This document shows, piece after piece, positions 17,598-26,389 of a DNA stretch of 37,081 nt (its first letter is position 1; every line of letters starts with the position of its first letter). The DNA comes from Brevibacterium sp. p3-SID960 (lineage in GTDB: Bacteria; Actinomycetota; Actinomycetes; Actinomycetales; Brevibacteriaceae). The notes below the pieces were generated by a model. That model searched no databases, had not been told where the DNA came from, and saw only the letters and a list, made by a program, of their open reading frames with translations. Both the position numbers and the translations under genes were made by a program. Location of the stretch: the NCBI RefSeq assembly GCF_025144725.1, contig NZ_JALXKS010000034.1, positions 1 through 37,081 on the forward strand, read 5' to 3'.

Positions 17598-17600
17598 ACT
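17595..17600 (+). promoter_or_regulatory. -10 box TAGACT of the hydrolase gene (leaderless)
   Basis: TAGACT ends nine bases before ATG 17609, so transcription would begin at or next to the start codon, a common leaderless arrangement in Actinobacteria. No ribosome site is present. A -35 box is unclear: TTGCGA at 17568 is 21 bases away, which is too far. Confidence 0.5.
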
Positions 17601-17608
17601 CACCATCG

Positions 17609-18529
17609 ATGGACTTCATACTCAGCGCCCGCACCGATCTCTCCGTGCCCTTCCGGGACGGCGCACATCCGACGGCGCTGTGGCACTACCCGGCCCGCAG
17701 CGCGTCCGCCAGCGCAGACCGCCGGCCGGTATTGCTCATCCACGGCTTCCGCGGCGACCACCACGGTCTGTCGTTCATCGCCCATCATCTACGCACGCGC
17801 GAGGCCTATGTGCCTGATCTGCCCGGATTCGGGCTCACTCCCCCGTTGCCCGGCGGACTGACCCTGGAGGCCTACCTCGACTTCCTCGACGGGCTCGTCA
17901 CCGCAGTGACCTCTGCCGCAGGCGCTCCCCCGCTGGTCATCGGACACTCGTTCGGCTCGATCCTGACCGCCCACTGGGCCGCCCGCACGATGAGCCGCGC
18001 CGATCGCGCCCAGGTGCCCCCCGCCTCGGCGGCGGCACCGCTCATCCTGCTCAACCCGATCGTCACCCCCGCACTCGCGGGCACGAACCGGATCATGACG
18101 CAGGCCGCACAAGCCTACTACTGGGCCGGATCACAGCTGCCAGAACGGGCCGGCAGCGCGCTGCTGCGCAACCGGGCCATCGTCCGGCTGATGAGCGAGG
18201 TGATGGCCGCAACCCGGGATCCGGGGCTGCGCGCGTTCATCCACGACCAGCATCGCCGGCATTTCTCGACGTTTGCCGACCGCCGCTCTCTGGCTGAGGC
18301 CTTCGAGGTCTCGATCCGGCACACCGCCGCCGAGGCGGCAGACGCGTTGACGATGCCGGTCACCGTGGTCGCCGGGCGGGATGACGAGATCGCGCCGCTG
18401 GCCGCGACTACGGCGTTCGCTGATTCGCTTCCGGATGCCGAGCTCGTGGTGTTCGATCGCGTCGGGCACCTGACGCACTATGAGCGCCCGGAGCAGATCG
18501 CAGGGATCATCGACGCGATCGAGGACTGA
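17609..18529 (+). CDS. Alpha/beta hydrolase
   Basis: 306 aa. Alpha/beta hydrolase fold with the oxyanion region LLIHGFRGDHHG, nucleophile elbow GHSFGS (Ser), acid in VVAGRDDEIAP (Asp) and base in DRVGHLTHYERP (His). The substrate is unknown; members include esterases, lipases and haloperoxidase-like enzymes. It shows no signal peptide and is probably cytoplasmic. An open frame extends upstream through the tRNA, but the fold begins right after ATG 17609, so that start is used. The stop is four bases from the convergent mrpG stop. Confidence 0.88.
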   Translation: MDFILSARTDLSVPFRDGAHPTALWHYPARSASASADRRPVLLIHGFRGDHHGLSFIAHHLRTREAYVPDLPGFGLTPPLPGGLTLEAYLDFLDGLVTAVTSAAGAPPLVIGHSFGSILTAHWAARTMSRADRAQVPPASAAAPLILLNPIVTPALAGTNRIMTQAAQAYYWAGSQLPERAGSALLRNRAIVRLMSEVMAATRDPGLRAFIHDQHRRHFSTFADRRSLAEAFEVSIRHTAAEAADALTMPVTVVAGRDDEIAPLAATTAFADSLPDAELVVFDRVGHLTHYERPEQIAGIIDAIED

Positions 18530-18533
18530 CTGC

Positions 18534-18914
18534 TCAGTCGAGGCCGGCGTCGTCTTCGGGGTGGCGCGGCTCGGCCAGTCGGTTCGGGTGCGTCTTGCGC
18601 CATACCGGTGAGCCGCCCATGAAGGTCGCCCGCGAGAGGGTGTTCGAGGCGACCGAGGACACCAGCAGCAGCGAAACGAACGCGACCAGGGCCATGAGCA
18701 GGCGCATCAGGCTGAAGCCGTCCTGCCACAGCGTGTAGATGTAGGCGGCGGCCAGGATGAGCGGCATGCCGAGACCGGTGGCAGGTGAGAAAACGCTGAT
18801 GCGGGCCAGGGCGTCCTTGGCACGGAACATCGCGATGACGGAGAAGAACACGAGCAGGCTGCCGGTGATCCCGAAGATCCCGACGAGCACGGCGGCCAGG
18901 GTGTCTGGGATCAT
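18534..18914 (-). CDS. mrpG: Mrp/Mnh cation-proton antiporter subunit G
   Basis: 126 aa. Three membrane helices (about residues 7-27, 45-63, 70-92), with the family motif FRAKDALARI followed by SPATGLGMPLILAAA. It is the last subunit of the Mrp complex, which exchanges Na+ (or other cations) for H+ in alkali and salt tolerance. The C-terminal 35 residues are polar and cytoplasmic. ATG 18914 overlaps the mrpF stop (ATGA). Confidence 0.92.
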   Translation of the reverse strand: MIPDTLAAVLVGIFGITGSLLVFFSVIAMFRAKDALARISVFSPATGLGMPLILAAAYIYTLWQDGFSLMRLLMALVAFVSLLLVSSVASNTLSRATFMGGSPVWRKTHPNRLAEPRHPEDDAGLD

Positions 18915-19171
18915 CGGTGCCCCCTTGTCTGGATGCGGGCCAGCGCCACCGTGGCAAGGATGCCGAGCAGCGAGGACAGGAAGATGACGTCGAGAATGAT
19001 CGACAGGTCCACGAGCATCGCGATGCAGGTGAGGATCCCGATGGCAGAGAAGTACACGAGGTCGCCGATGATGGCTCGCGAACCCATATCGATGGCGGTG
19101 AGCGCACGCACCAGTCCGATGACGATGCTGGCGGCCAGCAGAGCGATGCAGATCCAGATGACGATGGTCAT
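18911..19171 (-). CDS. mrpF: Mrp/Mnh antiporter subunit F
   Basis: 86 aa, three hydrophobic helices. It includes the family segment VRALTAIDMGSRAIIGDLV, and the next helix holds ILTCIAMLVDLSIILDVIFL. The small membrane subunit is required for assembly of the Mrp complex. It overlaps mrpE and mrpG by four bases on each side, which implies strictly coupled translation. Confidence 0.92.
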   Translation of the reverse strand: MTIVIWICIALLAASIVIGLVRALTAIDMGSRAIIGDLVYFSAIGILTCIAMLVDLSIILDVIFLSSLLGILATVALARIQTRGHR

Positions 19172-19554
19172 CGCACATCACCCGACTTCGTTCCCTCACG
19201 GATGTCACCGGGTGCGCGTCCGCGGGTGACCTTGAGCAGTCGGCTCTCCATGTCGCGCAGCCCTTCGAGTGCTTCGTCCTCGCTGTCGGCGAAGAGGACG
19301 TGGACGAAAAGGGTCGGCGGCCGATACTCATCTCCGGCGCCGACGGCGACAACGAGGGTGCCCGGAGTGATGGTGATCGACGAGGCCATGAGGGTGACCT
19401 CGACATCGGTCACGCAGCGCAGCGGCAGTTCGACGATCATCGGGTGGCCGTAGCCGCCAGGCTGGAAGATGTGGGTGATGACCTCGACGCTGCCGGCGAC
19501 GACTTCCTTGAGGATCCACGCGGAGTATCCGATCGCGCTGATGGGATTAAACAT
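19168..19554 (-). CDS. mrpE: Mrp/Mnh antiporter subunit E, short form
   Basis: 128 aa against about 160 in the well-studied Bacillus protein. The conserved cytoplasmic part is clear: PMIVELPLRCVTDVEVTLMASSITITPGTLVV (in pieces: PMIVELPLRC, SITITPGTLVVAVG), then LFVHVLFADSEDEAL. The usual first pair of membrane helices is missing: the protein opens at NPISAIGYSAWILKEVVAGSVEVI, which corresponds to the last N-terminal helix of longer homologues. The start lies in the end of mrpD and no longer frame was found. It may be a lineage-specific short form. Confidence 0.88.
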   Translation of the reverse strand: MFNPISAIGYSAWILKEVVAGSVEVITHIFQPGGYGHPMIVELPLRCVTDVEVTLMASSITITPGTLVVAVGAGDEYRPPTLFVHVLFADSEDEALEGLRDMESRLLKVTRGRAPGDIREGTKSGDVR

Positions 19555-21067
19555 GTCCGAGCACCGCCTCCAGGTAGGGGGTGATGTTGAGCAGGCCCTC
19601 GGCGGCGCGCTGCGTGAACGGGATGACGAGCTGGGCGCCGAAGAACAGGAACACCGACACGGCGATCATGATCGCACCGGGCATGAGCAGCCGGTTCGGG
19701 ATGCGCACATCGTCGGTCAGCTCCGTGGCCGGGGCGCGTCCGGTCTGCTTGGAGTCCGGATGGTAGATCGTCATGTCCTTGCCCCAGAACGTGTTCGACC
19801 ACATCCGCTGCAAGGCCATGAGCCCGATGACCGAGCCGATGACGATCGCGGTGATGATGATCCCGGAGCCGGGCCGGTCTGCTGAGGCCGAGGCGAGGAT
19901 CAGCCCGACCTTGCCCCACAGGCCCGAGGTGGGCGGTAGGCCGATGATGCTGAAGAGCCCGAGCACCATGAGCACCGTGGCGGGCTTCTCCCGTCGGGCC
20001 AGGCCTGAGAGCTTCTTGAACGCGCCGGTGCCGTAGGTCTGCTCAATGGCGCCGAGCACGAGCAGCAGCCCGGCCATCGTGATGATGTGGTGGATGAGGT
20101 AGTACATGCCCGCCGACAGTGCCGCGGCGGTCATGAGGGCGACGCCGATGAGGATGTGGCCGACGCCGTTGGACATTGTGAACGCCAGCACGTTGCGGGC
20201 CCGGTGCTCGCCGAAGGCGGAGATCACCGAGAGCAGGATCGTGAGGACGACAAGCGCGACAAGCACCCACGCCCACGGGGCCGGCTGGCCGAAGACTGCG
20301 GTGTAGACACGGTAGACGGCGTAGAGGCCGACTTTCGTGTGCAGGGCGGAGAACAGCGCCATCATGCCCGCCGAGGTGTTCGGATACGAGCGGATGAGCC
20401 AGCCGTGCATGGGAGCCGCGCCGGCCTTGCCGAGGAAGGCCACGAGAACGAAGCCGACCGCCAGCGACAGCTGCGGGCTGACATGGCCGATCGCTGCGAT
20501 GCCGGCGATGTTGACGGTGCCTGCAGCACCGTAGACGAAGCCGACGCCGATGACGAGGATCGTCGAGATGAGGAGGTTGACGATGACGAACATTCGCCCC
20601 ACACCCAGGCGCCGCCAGGTGCCGGTCACGGCGATGAGCGCGTAGGACGGCAGCACCATGACCTCGATGAAGACGAAGAGGTTGAACAGGTCGCCGGTGA
20701 GGAAGGCACCGTAGACGCCGGAGAGCATCATGAGCACCAGTGAGGGCACGAACCGGTACTGGTCCTCACCGGTGGTGATGAGGAACAGGCAGCACACGAA
20801 TGCCGCCAGCGAGGTGACGGTGAGCATGAGCGCGGTGAACGTGTCGGACACGAACGGGATCGCCAGGCCGTCTTCGTATCCGCCGACCGAGTGGGCGATG
20901 ACCGGCACCTGCTGGTGGTAGACGAGCAGCACGATGCCGAAGACGAAGACGAACACCGGAACGGCGAGCAGCAGGGCGCGTTCGAAGACGCGCGCGCGGA
21001 TGATGACGGTCATCGCCGAGGCGAACAGCGGCACGGCGATGATGAGGAGCAGAAGAGCGGGATTCAC
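19547..21067 (-). CDS. mrpD: Mrp/Mnh antiporter subunit D
   Basis: 506 aa polytopic protein related to NADH dehydrogenase subunits NuoM/NuoN. Visible are the conserved EVMVLPSYALIAV segment with its helix-embedded Glu, FLGKAGAAPMHGWLI with the channel Lys, and LPPTSGLWGK. MrpD is one of the two large proton-path subunits. The last 40 residues overlap the start of mrpE by eight bases. It starts by ATGA overlap with mrpC. Confidence 0.94.
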   Translation of the reverse strand: MNPALLLLIIAVPLFASAMTVIIRARVFERALLLAVPVFVFVFGIVLLVYHQQVPVIAHSVGGYEDGLAIPFVSDTFTALMLTVTSLAAFVCCLFLITTGEDQYRFVPSLVLMMLSGVYGAFLTGDLFNLFVFIEVMVLPSYALIAVTGTWRRLGVGRMFVIVNLLISTILVIGVGFVYGAAGTVNIAGIAAIGHVSPQLSLAVGFVLVAFLGKAGAAPMHGWLIRSYPNTSAGMMALFSALHTKVGLYAVYRVYTAVFGQPAPWAWVLVALVVLTILLSVISAFGEHRARNVLAFTMSNGVGHILIGVALMTAAALSAGMYYLIHHIITMAGLLLVLGAIEQTYGTGAFKKLSGLARREKPATVLMVLGLFSIIGLPPTSGLWGKVGLILASASADRPGSGIIITAIVIGSVIGLMALQRMWSNTFWGKDMTIYHPDSKQTGRAPATELTDDVRIPNRLLMPGAIMIAVSVFLFFGAQLVIPFTQRAAEGLLNITPYLEAVLGHV

Positions 21068-21396
21068 TGCTGGTGGGCCTCCCCTGTCTCCGGTGTGCGG
21101 TATTGGTCGTCGTCGTGTCCGAGCACGGCCATCGCGAGCATGAAGATCGTCACCGCAAGCGTGATGACGATGGCGGTGAGCACGAAGGCCTGCGGCAGCG
21201 GATCTGCTGCGACCGCGATGTCGGTGCGGTCGGCCAGCGGTTCACCGCGCCAGGCGGGCACGCCGGAGGCCAGCAGCGCGAAATTCGCGGCGTGGGAGAT
21301 GAGCGTGAGACCGAAGACGGCACGCACCATGGAGCGCTGGAGCAGCAGGTACACCCCGCCTGCGGTGAGAACGCCGACTGTGACTGCCAGGATCAT
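21064..21396 (-). CDS. mrpC: Mrp/Mnh antiporter subunit C
   Basis: 110 aa, three helices, NuoK-like. It contains VYLLLQRSMVRAVFGLTLISHAANF (in pieces: LLQRSMVRAVFG, ISHAANFALLAS) and PLPQAFVLTAIVITLAVT, both family hallmarks. It begins inside the last codons of mrpA and ends inside the start of mrpD. Confidence 0.93.
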   Translation of the reverse strand: MILAVTVGVLTAGGVYLLLQRSMVRAVFGLTLISHAANFALLASGVPAWRGEPLADRTDIAVAADPLPQAFVLTAIVITLAVTIFMLAMAVLGHDDDQYRTPETGEAHQQ

Positions 21397-24300
21397 TCTC
21401 CACGCTCCTTCATCTGGGTTCCTGAGCCGATGTGCCTCGATGATCTCGACAATCGGGTGTGGTCGCTCTCTTCTCTGAAGTAGTCCTCGGCTGTGGGTGG
21501 TTCGCCTCGCATGTTCTCCATCGGGCCGGCGAGCTCACCGTGGACCATCTCGTCGGTGCGTTCTCGGGTGCGCTCGTGATCGACGACATCGCGGTGCATC
21601 TCACCGAGGTAGAGGACGTCGTCACCGGCCGGGGTGAAGGCCGAGTCCGAGGTGCCGAGCAGGTTGAACGACACGAGGATGAGTCCGACGACCGCCATGT
21701 AGACGCCGACGTCGAAGATGAGCGAGGTCGAGAAGTGCTCGCCGAGGATGTAGCCGTGGATCGGCTCGAGGAACGATCCGGCGAAGATGAGTCCGACGAT
21801 GCCGGTGAGCAGGGCGACGAGCACGCCGCCGCCGATGAGGAACAGCGGGGCGCGCGGCGGGCCGATCGCCCGGTCCTTCGAGGTCGACATGTACAGCAGT
21901 CCGACGATCGCCGAGCCGACGAGCGCTGCGATGAAGCCGCCGCCGGGCTCGTTGTGCCCGCGCCAGAAGATGAGCGCCGAGGTGATCGCAAGGATCGGGC
22001 CGACGATCCGGACCATGAGCTGCATGGCCACGACGTTCGGCCATGCCAGGGACACGGCACGGTGGGCCATGGAGCCGCGGGGGCGCAGCACGATCCACGG
22101 CCGGCGCGGCATCTCGGGAACCTCGGAGGCTGGCGGGTCGATGTACTTGTCGCGCACCGTCGACATGACGGCGACGATGGCGATGCCGGCCATGCCGAGC
22201 ACGGTGAGTTCGCCGAAGGTATCGAGGGCACGGAACTCGACGAGGATGACGTTGACGATGTTGTTGCCCCCGGAGATCTCCGGGGCCTCATTCAGGTACC
22301 ACATCGCGATGTCGGAGCGTTCGCGCCGGCCGGCCATCGCCCACGTCATTCCGCCGACGCCGATGCCGGCGAGGATGGCGAGCACGCCGCGGCGGATCTG
22401 CATGCGCTTGGGGTACTTCCAGAAGGTGCGCGGCAGCTTCTGCAGCACGAGCATGATGACGATGATCGTCATCGCCTCGACGAGCAGCTGGGTGAGTGTG
22501 ACGTCGGGTGCGCCGATCGCCATGATCTGGATGGTTGCGAGGATGCCGATGGCCGACAGCGCGACGGTGGCGGTCATGCGGGAGCGGGAGAAGCAGACGG
22601 CGATGACGGAGAAGCCGATGAGGCCCAGCAGCACGAAGTCGATCGGGCGCGACAGGTTCGCCTGAGCGGCCGGCAGCTCATGGTCGGCCAGCACAGTGGC
22701 CAGGCCGCCGATCGAGACGACCGTCATGAGCCCGACGATCGCTGCGGCGTGCGGGGCGCCGCGCTCATCGCCGATGAGGCGGGTGGCCCGGGCGCCGAGC
22801 CGGCTGAGGAGGCGGGTGATGACGTCGATGACATCGGCACCGTTGAACGGCAGGGTCGCGGCGGTGAAGAACTCCCAGGCGCGCTGGCGGATGAGGATGA
22901 TGACGATGCCGGCGGCGATGATGAGGGCGGAGGCGATGAGCTCGGGGCTGATGCCGTGCCACAGCGCCAGGTGCGGGTGCGGGTCGGTGCCCGGCAGCGC
23001 TGCAGCAGCGGCCGGGACGACGAGCTTCTCCAGCGTCGGCAGCATGAACGCCAGCGGCACGGAGGCAAGGATCGGCAGGGCCGCGAAGGTGAGCATCACC
23101 CTGTCCTCGTGACCGAGCTTCTCGGCCGGCACCTCGGGCCCGTCGACGAAGCTGCCGAAGACGATCTTGGCGCAGTAGGCGAACGTCAGCACCGAGGCGG
23201 CAGCACCGGCGATGAGGGCGAGCCAGCCGAGCGCGGCAGCACCCGGGGTCTCGCGCAGCGCCATGAAGACCGTCTCCTTCGACGCGAAGCCCAGCAGCGG
23301 CGGGATGCCGGCCATCGAGGCGGTGCCGATGATGGTGACGGCGAACGAGATCGGGGCGACCCGGAACAGCTGCGGGATGCGCCCGAACATGCGGGTGTGG
23401 CCGATGTGGTCGACGACGCCGACCATCATGAACAGCCCGGACTTGAACAGCGCGTGGGCGATGACGTGGAACACGGCCGCAGCCAGCGCCAGTTCGCTGC
23501 CGACGCCGATCGCGGCGACGATGAGGCCCAGCTGGCTGACCGTCGAGTAGGCCATGAGCTTCTTCAGGTCCGCCTGGTTGAGGGCGAACCAGCCGCCGAG
23601 GGCTGTGGTGATGAGGCCGGCGGTGATGAGCAGGCCGTTCCAGGCCGGGGTGGTGTGGAAGGCCGGGCTGAAGCGGATGAGCAGGAAGATGCCGGCTTTG
23701 ACGACGGCGGCGGCATGCAGGTAGGCGCTGACCGGGGTGGCGGCGGCCATCGCATCGGGTAGCCAGGTGTGGAATGGGAACTGCGCGGACTTCGTCATCG
23801 CCGCGATCGCCACGAGCAGCGCCACTGCCGTGGTGGCGGCCGGATTGGCTGCCCAGAACGGATCGGTCAGGGCGGCGACGATGTTCGTGGTGCCGGTGAA
23901 GGCGATGATGAACCCGACGGCGACGAGCAGCAGCACACCGCCGATGAAGGTGATGAGGAGTGTGCGGAACGACGGCGCCTCCCCGGAAGAGCCCGACCGG
24001 GCGATGAGCATGAAGGACGCCAGGGACGTCAGCTCCCAGGCGATGAACAGGACGACGAGGTCGTTGGTCAGCACAAGAGCGACCATCGAGAAGGTGAAGG
24101 CGACCATCAGCCAGTAGAAGCTGAGGTTGCGGCCCTTGTCGAGGTAGTGCGTCGAGTAGAAGAGCACGGCCGCGCCGATAAGCAGCGCGATGTGGGTGAA
24201 GACCACGCCGATGCCGTCGATGCGGAAGGCGAGTTCGACGTTGAGGGCCGGCATCCACGGCAGCGCCCATTCCGGTGTGTCACCGGCGAGCACTGCCTGG

Positions 24301-24440
24301 GTGGCGGGGATGAAGGCGATGGCGGCAGCGACGTAGACGGCGCCGATGAGCCAGCCGGAGGCCCGGCCGGCGAGAGCGGTGACGACCGGGGTCAGTGCGA
24401 CAAGGCCGGCCAGCAGGGCCAGGGTCACAAGTCCTGTCAT
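21393..24440 (-). CDS. mrpA: Mrp/Mnh antiporter subunit A fused to B
   Basis: 1015 aa. The N-terminal two thirds are NuoL-like. The key Glu136 is in AWELTSLASF, and the channel segment KSAQFPFHTWLPDAM is present. The C-terminal third contains the MrpA tail with its DUF4040-like region (LTQLLVEAMTIIVIMLVLQ), then the whole MrpB domain (VRIVGPILAITSALIFWRGHNEPGGGF, shown in pieces: RGHNEPGGGFIAALVG). This A-B fusion explains why no separate mrpB is present, and is usual in Actinobacteria. The polar tail (last 90 residues) is charged and cytoplasmic. GGTGGA precedes ATG 24440. It is the first gene of a six-gene operon. Confidence 0.95.
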   Translation of the reverse strand: MTGLVTLALLAGLVALTPVVTALAGRASGWLIGAVYVAAAIAFIPATQAVLAGDTPEWALPWMPALNVELAFRIDGIGVVFTHIALLIGAAVLFYSTHYLDKGRNLSFYWLMVAFTFSMVALVLTNDLVVLFIAWELTSLASFMLIARSGSSGEAPSFRTLLITFIGGVLLLVAVGFIIAFTGTTNIVAALTDPFWAANPAATTAVALLVAIAAMTKSAQFPFHTWLPDAMAAATPVSAYLHAAAVVKAGIFLLIRFSPAFHTTPAWNGLLITAGLITTALGGWFALNQADLKKLMAYSTVSQLGLIVAAIGVGSELALAAAVFHVIAHALFKSGLFMMVGVVDHIGHTRMFGRIPQLFRVAPISFAVTIIGTASMAGIPPLLGFASKETVFMALRETPGAAALGWLALIAGAAASVLTFAYCAKIVFGSFVDGPEVPAEKLGHEDRVMLTFAALPILASVPLAFMLPTLEKLVVPAAAAALPGTDPHPHLALWHGISPELIASALIIAAGIVIILIRQRAWEFFTAATLPFNGADVIDVITRLLSRLGARATRLIGDERGAPHAAAIVGLMTVVSIGGLATVLADHELPAAQANLSRPIDFVLLGLIGFSVIAVCFSRSRMTATVALSAIGILATIQIMAIGAPDVTLTQLLVEAMTIIVIMLVLQKLPRTFWKYPKRMQIRRGVLAILAGIGVGGMTWAMAGRRERSDIAMWYLNEAPEISGGNNIVNVILVEFRALDTFGELTVLGMAGIAIVAVMSTVRDKYIDPPASEVPEMPRRPWIVLRPRGSMAHRAVSLAWPNVVAMQLMVRIVGPILAITSALIFWRGHNEPGGGFIAALVGSAIVGLLYMSTSKDRAIGPPRAPLFLIGGGVLVALLTGIVGLIFAGSFLEPIHGYILGEHFSTSLIFDVGVYMAVVGLILVSFNLLGTSDSAFTPAGDDVLYLGEMHRDVVDHERTRERTDEMVHGELAGPMENMRGEPPTAEDYFREESDHTRLSRSSRHIGSGTQMKERGE

Positions 24441-24539
24441 GGATGTTCCACCCGTCCACCCGTGTTGGTGCCCTCAGATCGAAGAGCTCGGAATGCGGCT
24501 GCTGGCACGGGTGCGGGAGTCGCTTCGAACATACGCGAC

Positions 24540-24569
24540 ATAATATCGACACTGGACGAAGCTCGCCAA
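24540..24569 (-). promoter_or_regulatory. Promoter of the mrp operon
   Basis: On the minus strand, TTGGCG (24564-24569) and TATTAT (24540-24545) are 18 bases apart. The start would lie near 24533, leaving a leader of about 93 bases. In that leader CACCCGTG and CACGGGTG (24457-24464, 24506-24513) can form an 8-bp stem across 41 bases. The rest of the 194-bp divergent gap shows only the plus-strand -10 region described next. Confidence 0.6.
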
Positions 24570-24622
24570 AACGCTGAGAACCTGATATCACCCTGAAGCC
24601 GACCGCAGATCACCGCAGGACG

Positions 24623-24633
24623 TAGCCTAGGCT
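24623..24633 (+). promoter_or_regulatory. -10 region with 10-bp palindrome before the glycosyltransferase
   Basis: Two overlapping -10-like boxes, TAGCCT (24623-24628) and TAGGCT (24628-24633), share the palindrome AGCCTAGGCT (24624-24633). Transcription from the second would begin at ATG 24641, a leaderless start. The palindrome could also bind a dimeric regulator. Confidence 0.4.
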
Positions 24634-24640
24634 GGTGGCG

Positions 24641-25762
24641 ATGCGACTCTTCTTCGATGCCCGGTTCACCCGCATGACCCATCATGACGGGATCTCCCGG
24701 TACGGTGCCTCCCTGCTCACCTCCCTGCTCGAGCTCACTGCCGGCACCGACGTCGACGTCACCGCCATCATCCACGACGACCGGCAGCTGGCCCTGTTGC
24801 CTGAGGTCGAGTCGGTGAAGCTGAATTCCCCGCTGTCGCCGGCGGAGCTGTGGGTCGGCACGAAGCTCAACCGACTTCGCGCCGATGTCGTCTTCTCCCC
24901 CATGCAGGTGATGGGTTCCTGGCCGCGTGACTACAAGCTCATCCTCACCATCCACGACCTCATCTACTACTCCCATCCGCTGCCGCCGCGGGACCTGCCG
25001 GCACCGGTACGCGGGCTGTGGCGCCTGTATCACAAGGCGCATTGGCCGCAGCGGCTGCTGCTCGACCGTGCTGACGCGGTCGCTGCGGTATCGGAGACGA
25101 CCGCCCGGCTGCTAGCCGAGCAGGATTTCACCAGCCGTCCGGTCACTGTCATCCGCAACGCTGCCGTCCCGCCGGCCGAGCTGCCGCAGCGCAGCAGCGG
25201 CCATGATGCGCGCACGCTTGTCTACATGGGTTCGTTCCTGCCGTATAAGAACGTCGACACGCTCGTCCAGGCGCTGCACTGGCTGCCGGGCTGGACGCTG
25301 CACCTGGCCAGTGGCATCACTGCGCAGATCGAGGCGCGGCTGCGCAGCCTCACGCCGGACTGTGCCCGGGTGGTCTTCCACCGCGGGACCAGCGATGCGG
25401 ACTATCAGCAGCTGCTCGATCGGGCGACCGCGCTCGTCATGCCGTCGTTGGATGAGGGCTTCGGTCTGCCGGTCGTCGAGGCGATGAGCCGTGCAGTGCC
25501 GGTCGCGCTGTCGGACATCCCGGTGTTCCACGAACTCGCCGATGGTGTTGCGGAGTTCTTCGACCCGCGGGACCCCGAGGCGATGGCTGCTGCCGTGCTC
25601 CGGTTTGCCGATGCCGAACGCTGGCGAACCGCCGCCGAGGCAGGCCGCAGGCAGGCACAGACGTTCAGCTGGGAGCGCTCAGCCCAGCAGCTGCTCGATC
25701 TCGCTCACCAGCTGGTGGGCGACGAGCACCAGCCGAGGACTAGCGCCCGCCCACTGCGCTGA
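24641..25762 (+). CDS. GT4-family glycosyltransferase
   Basis: 373 aa, GT-B fold with two Rossmann-like halves. The N-terminal acceptor domain starts MRLFFDARFTRM and has ILTIHDLIYYSHP. The donor domain has LVYMGSFLPYKNVDTLVQAL and the GT4 motif PSLDEGFGLPVVEAM, in which the two Glu contact the nucleotide sugar. The acceptor is unknown; mannosyl- or glucosyl-type transfer to cell-envelope glycans is possible. A GTG at 24635 in frame is the alternative start. It is divergent from the mrp operon and convergent with the phosphatase, standing alone. Confidence 0.9.
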   Translation: MRLFFDARFTRMTHHDGISRYGASLLTSLLELTAGTDVDVTAIIHDDRQLALLPEVESVKLNSPLSPAELWVGTKLNRLRADVVFSPMQVMGSWPRDYKLILTIHDLIYYSHPLPPRDLPAPVRGLWRLYHKAHWPQRLLLDRADAVAAVSETTARLLAEQDFTSRPVTVIRNAAVPPAELPQRSSGHDARTLVYMGSFLPYKNVDTLVQALHWLPGWTLHLASGITAQIEARLRSLTPDCARVVFHRGTSDADYQQLLDRATALVMPSLDEGFGLPVVEAMSRAVPVALSDIPVFHELADGVAEFFDPRDPEAMAAAVLRFADAERWRTAAEAGRRQAQTFSWERSAQQLLDLAHQLVGDEHQPRTSARPLR

Positions 25763-25771
25763 CCGCGCGCC

Positions 25772-26389
25772 TCACGCGGGGGTGTCGGTGGCGCTCATCC
25801 CCCAGCTGCGCAGCACCCACGCGTCCCGGCGCGGGGTGAGCACACCGTAGGCGCAGTTGCCGAGAACGCCGAGGCTGCCGCTGCCGGCGCTCATGCCGAG
25901 GAGTTCCTCGGCAGCCCCGCGCAGCACCGCACCATGGGCGACGATGGCGATCGCTCCGTCAACCTCGCCGATCTCTGCGACGAGGGCGCGGATCGCCTGC
26001 ACGACCCGGTTGGCTGATTCGCTGCGGCTCTCGCCGCCGGGTGGGCGCATGTCTTGGCCGCCGAGCCAGGCGGCGAGCTGCTCGGGCCAGATCTCGCTGA
26101 TCTCCTGGCGGGTCTTGGCCTGCCAGTCGCCGACGTTGAGTTCGCGCAGCAGCGGGTTCTCCTCGACCGCGACGCCGAGGGCACCGGCGATCGCATCAGC
26201 GGTCTCGCGGGCGCGGGAGAGGTCAGAGGAGACGATAGTGCGGATGCCGTGACCAGCCAGCTGGGCGGCCACCGCTGCTGCCTGCTCACGGCCGCGGGCG
26301 TTGAGCGGGATGTCGGCGTGGCCCTGGAAGCGGCCCTCCCGGTTGTAGTCGGTCTCGCCGTGCCGGACGAAGTACAGCGCCTGGACCAT
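25772..26389 (-). CDS. Histidine phosphatase family protein
   Basis: 205 aa. Phosphoglycerate-mutase-like fold with the catalytic RHGETDYN (His9 is phosphorylated), SSDLSRARETA, acid PPGGESRSE and second His in VAHGAVLRG. Such proteins are broad-specificity phosphatases or mutases; the substrate is not predictable. It starts one base from the rsfS stop (TGATG), so the two are cotranslated, an association common in Actinobacteria. Confidence 0.9.
   Translation of the reverse strand: MVQALYFVRHGETDYNREGRFQGHADIPLNARGREQAAAVAAQLAGHGIRTIVSSDLSRARETADAIAGALGVAVEENPLLRELNVGDWQAKTRQEISEIWPEQLAAWLGGQDMRPPGGESRSESANRVVQAIRALVAEIGEVDGAIAIVAHGAVLRGAAEELLGMSAGSGSLGVLGNCAYGVLTPRRDAWVLRSWGMSATDTPA

Noticed and set aside
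17411..17608. N-terminal extension of the hydrolase through the tRNA
   Set aside because: It would translate the tRNA antisense; the hydrolase fold starts at ATG 17609, which sits at a leaderless promoter.
18525..18540. GACTGA/TCAGTC repeat between the hydrolase and mrpG as a shared terminator
   Set aside because: The stem is only six base pairs with no T-run and overlaps both stop codons; likely coincidental.
21459..23762. 767-aa open frame on the plus strand opposite mrpA
   Set aside because: Low-complexity Asp/Glu/Gly/Arg sequence mirrors codon bias of the well-identified antiporter gene.
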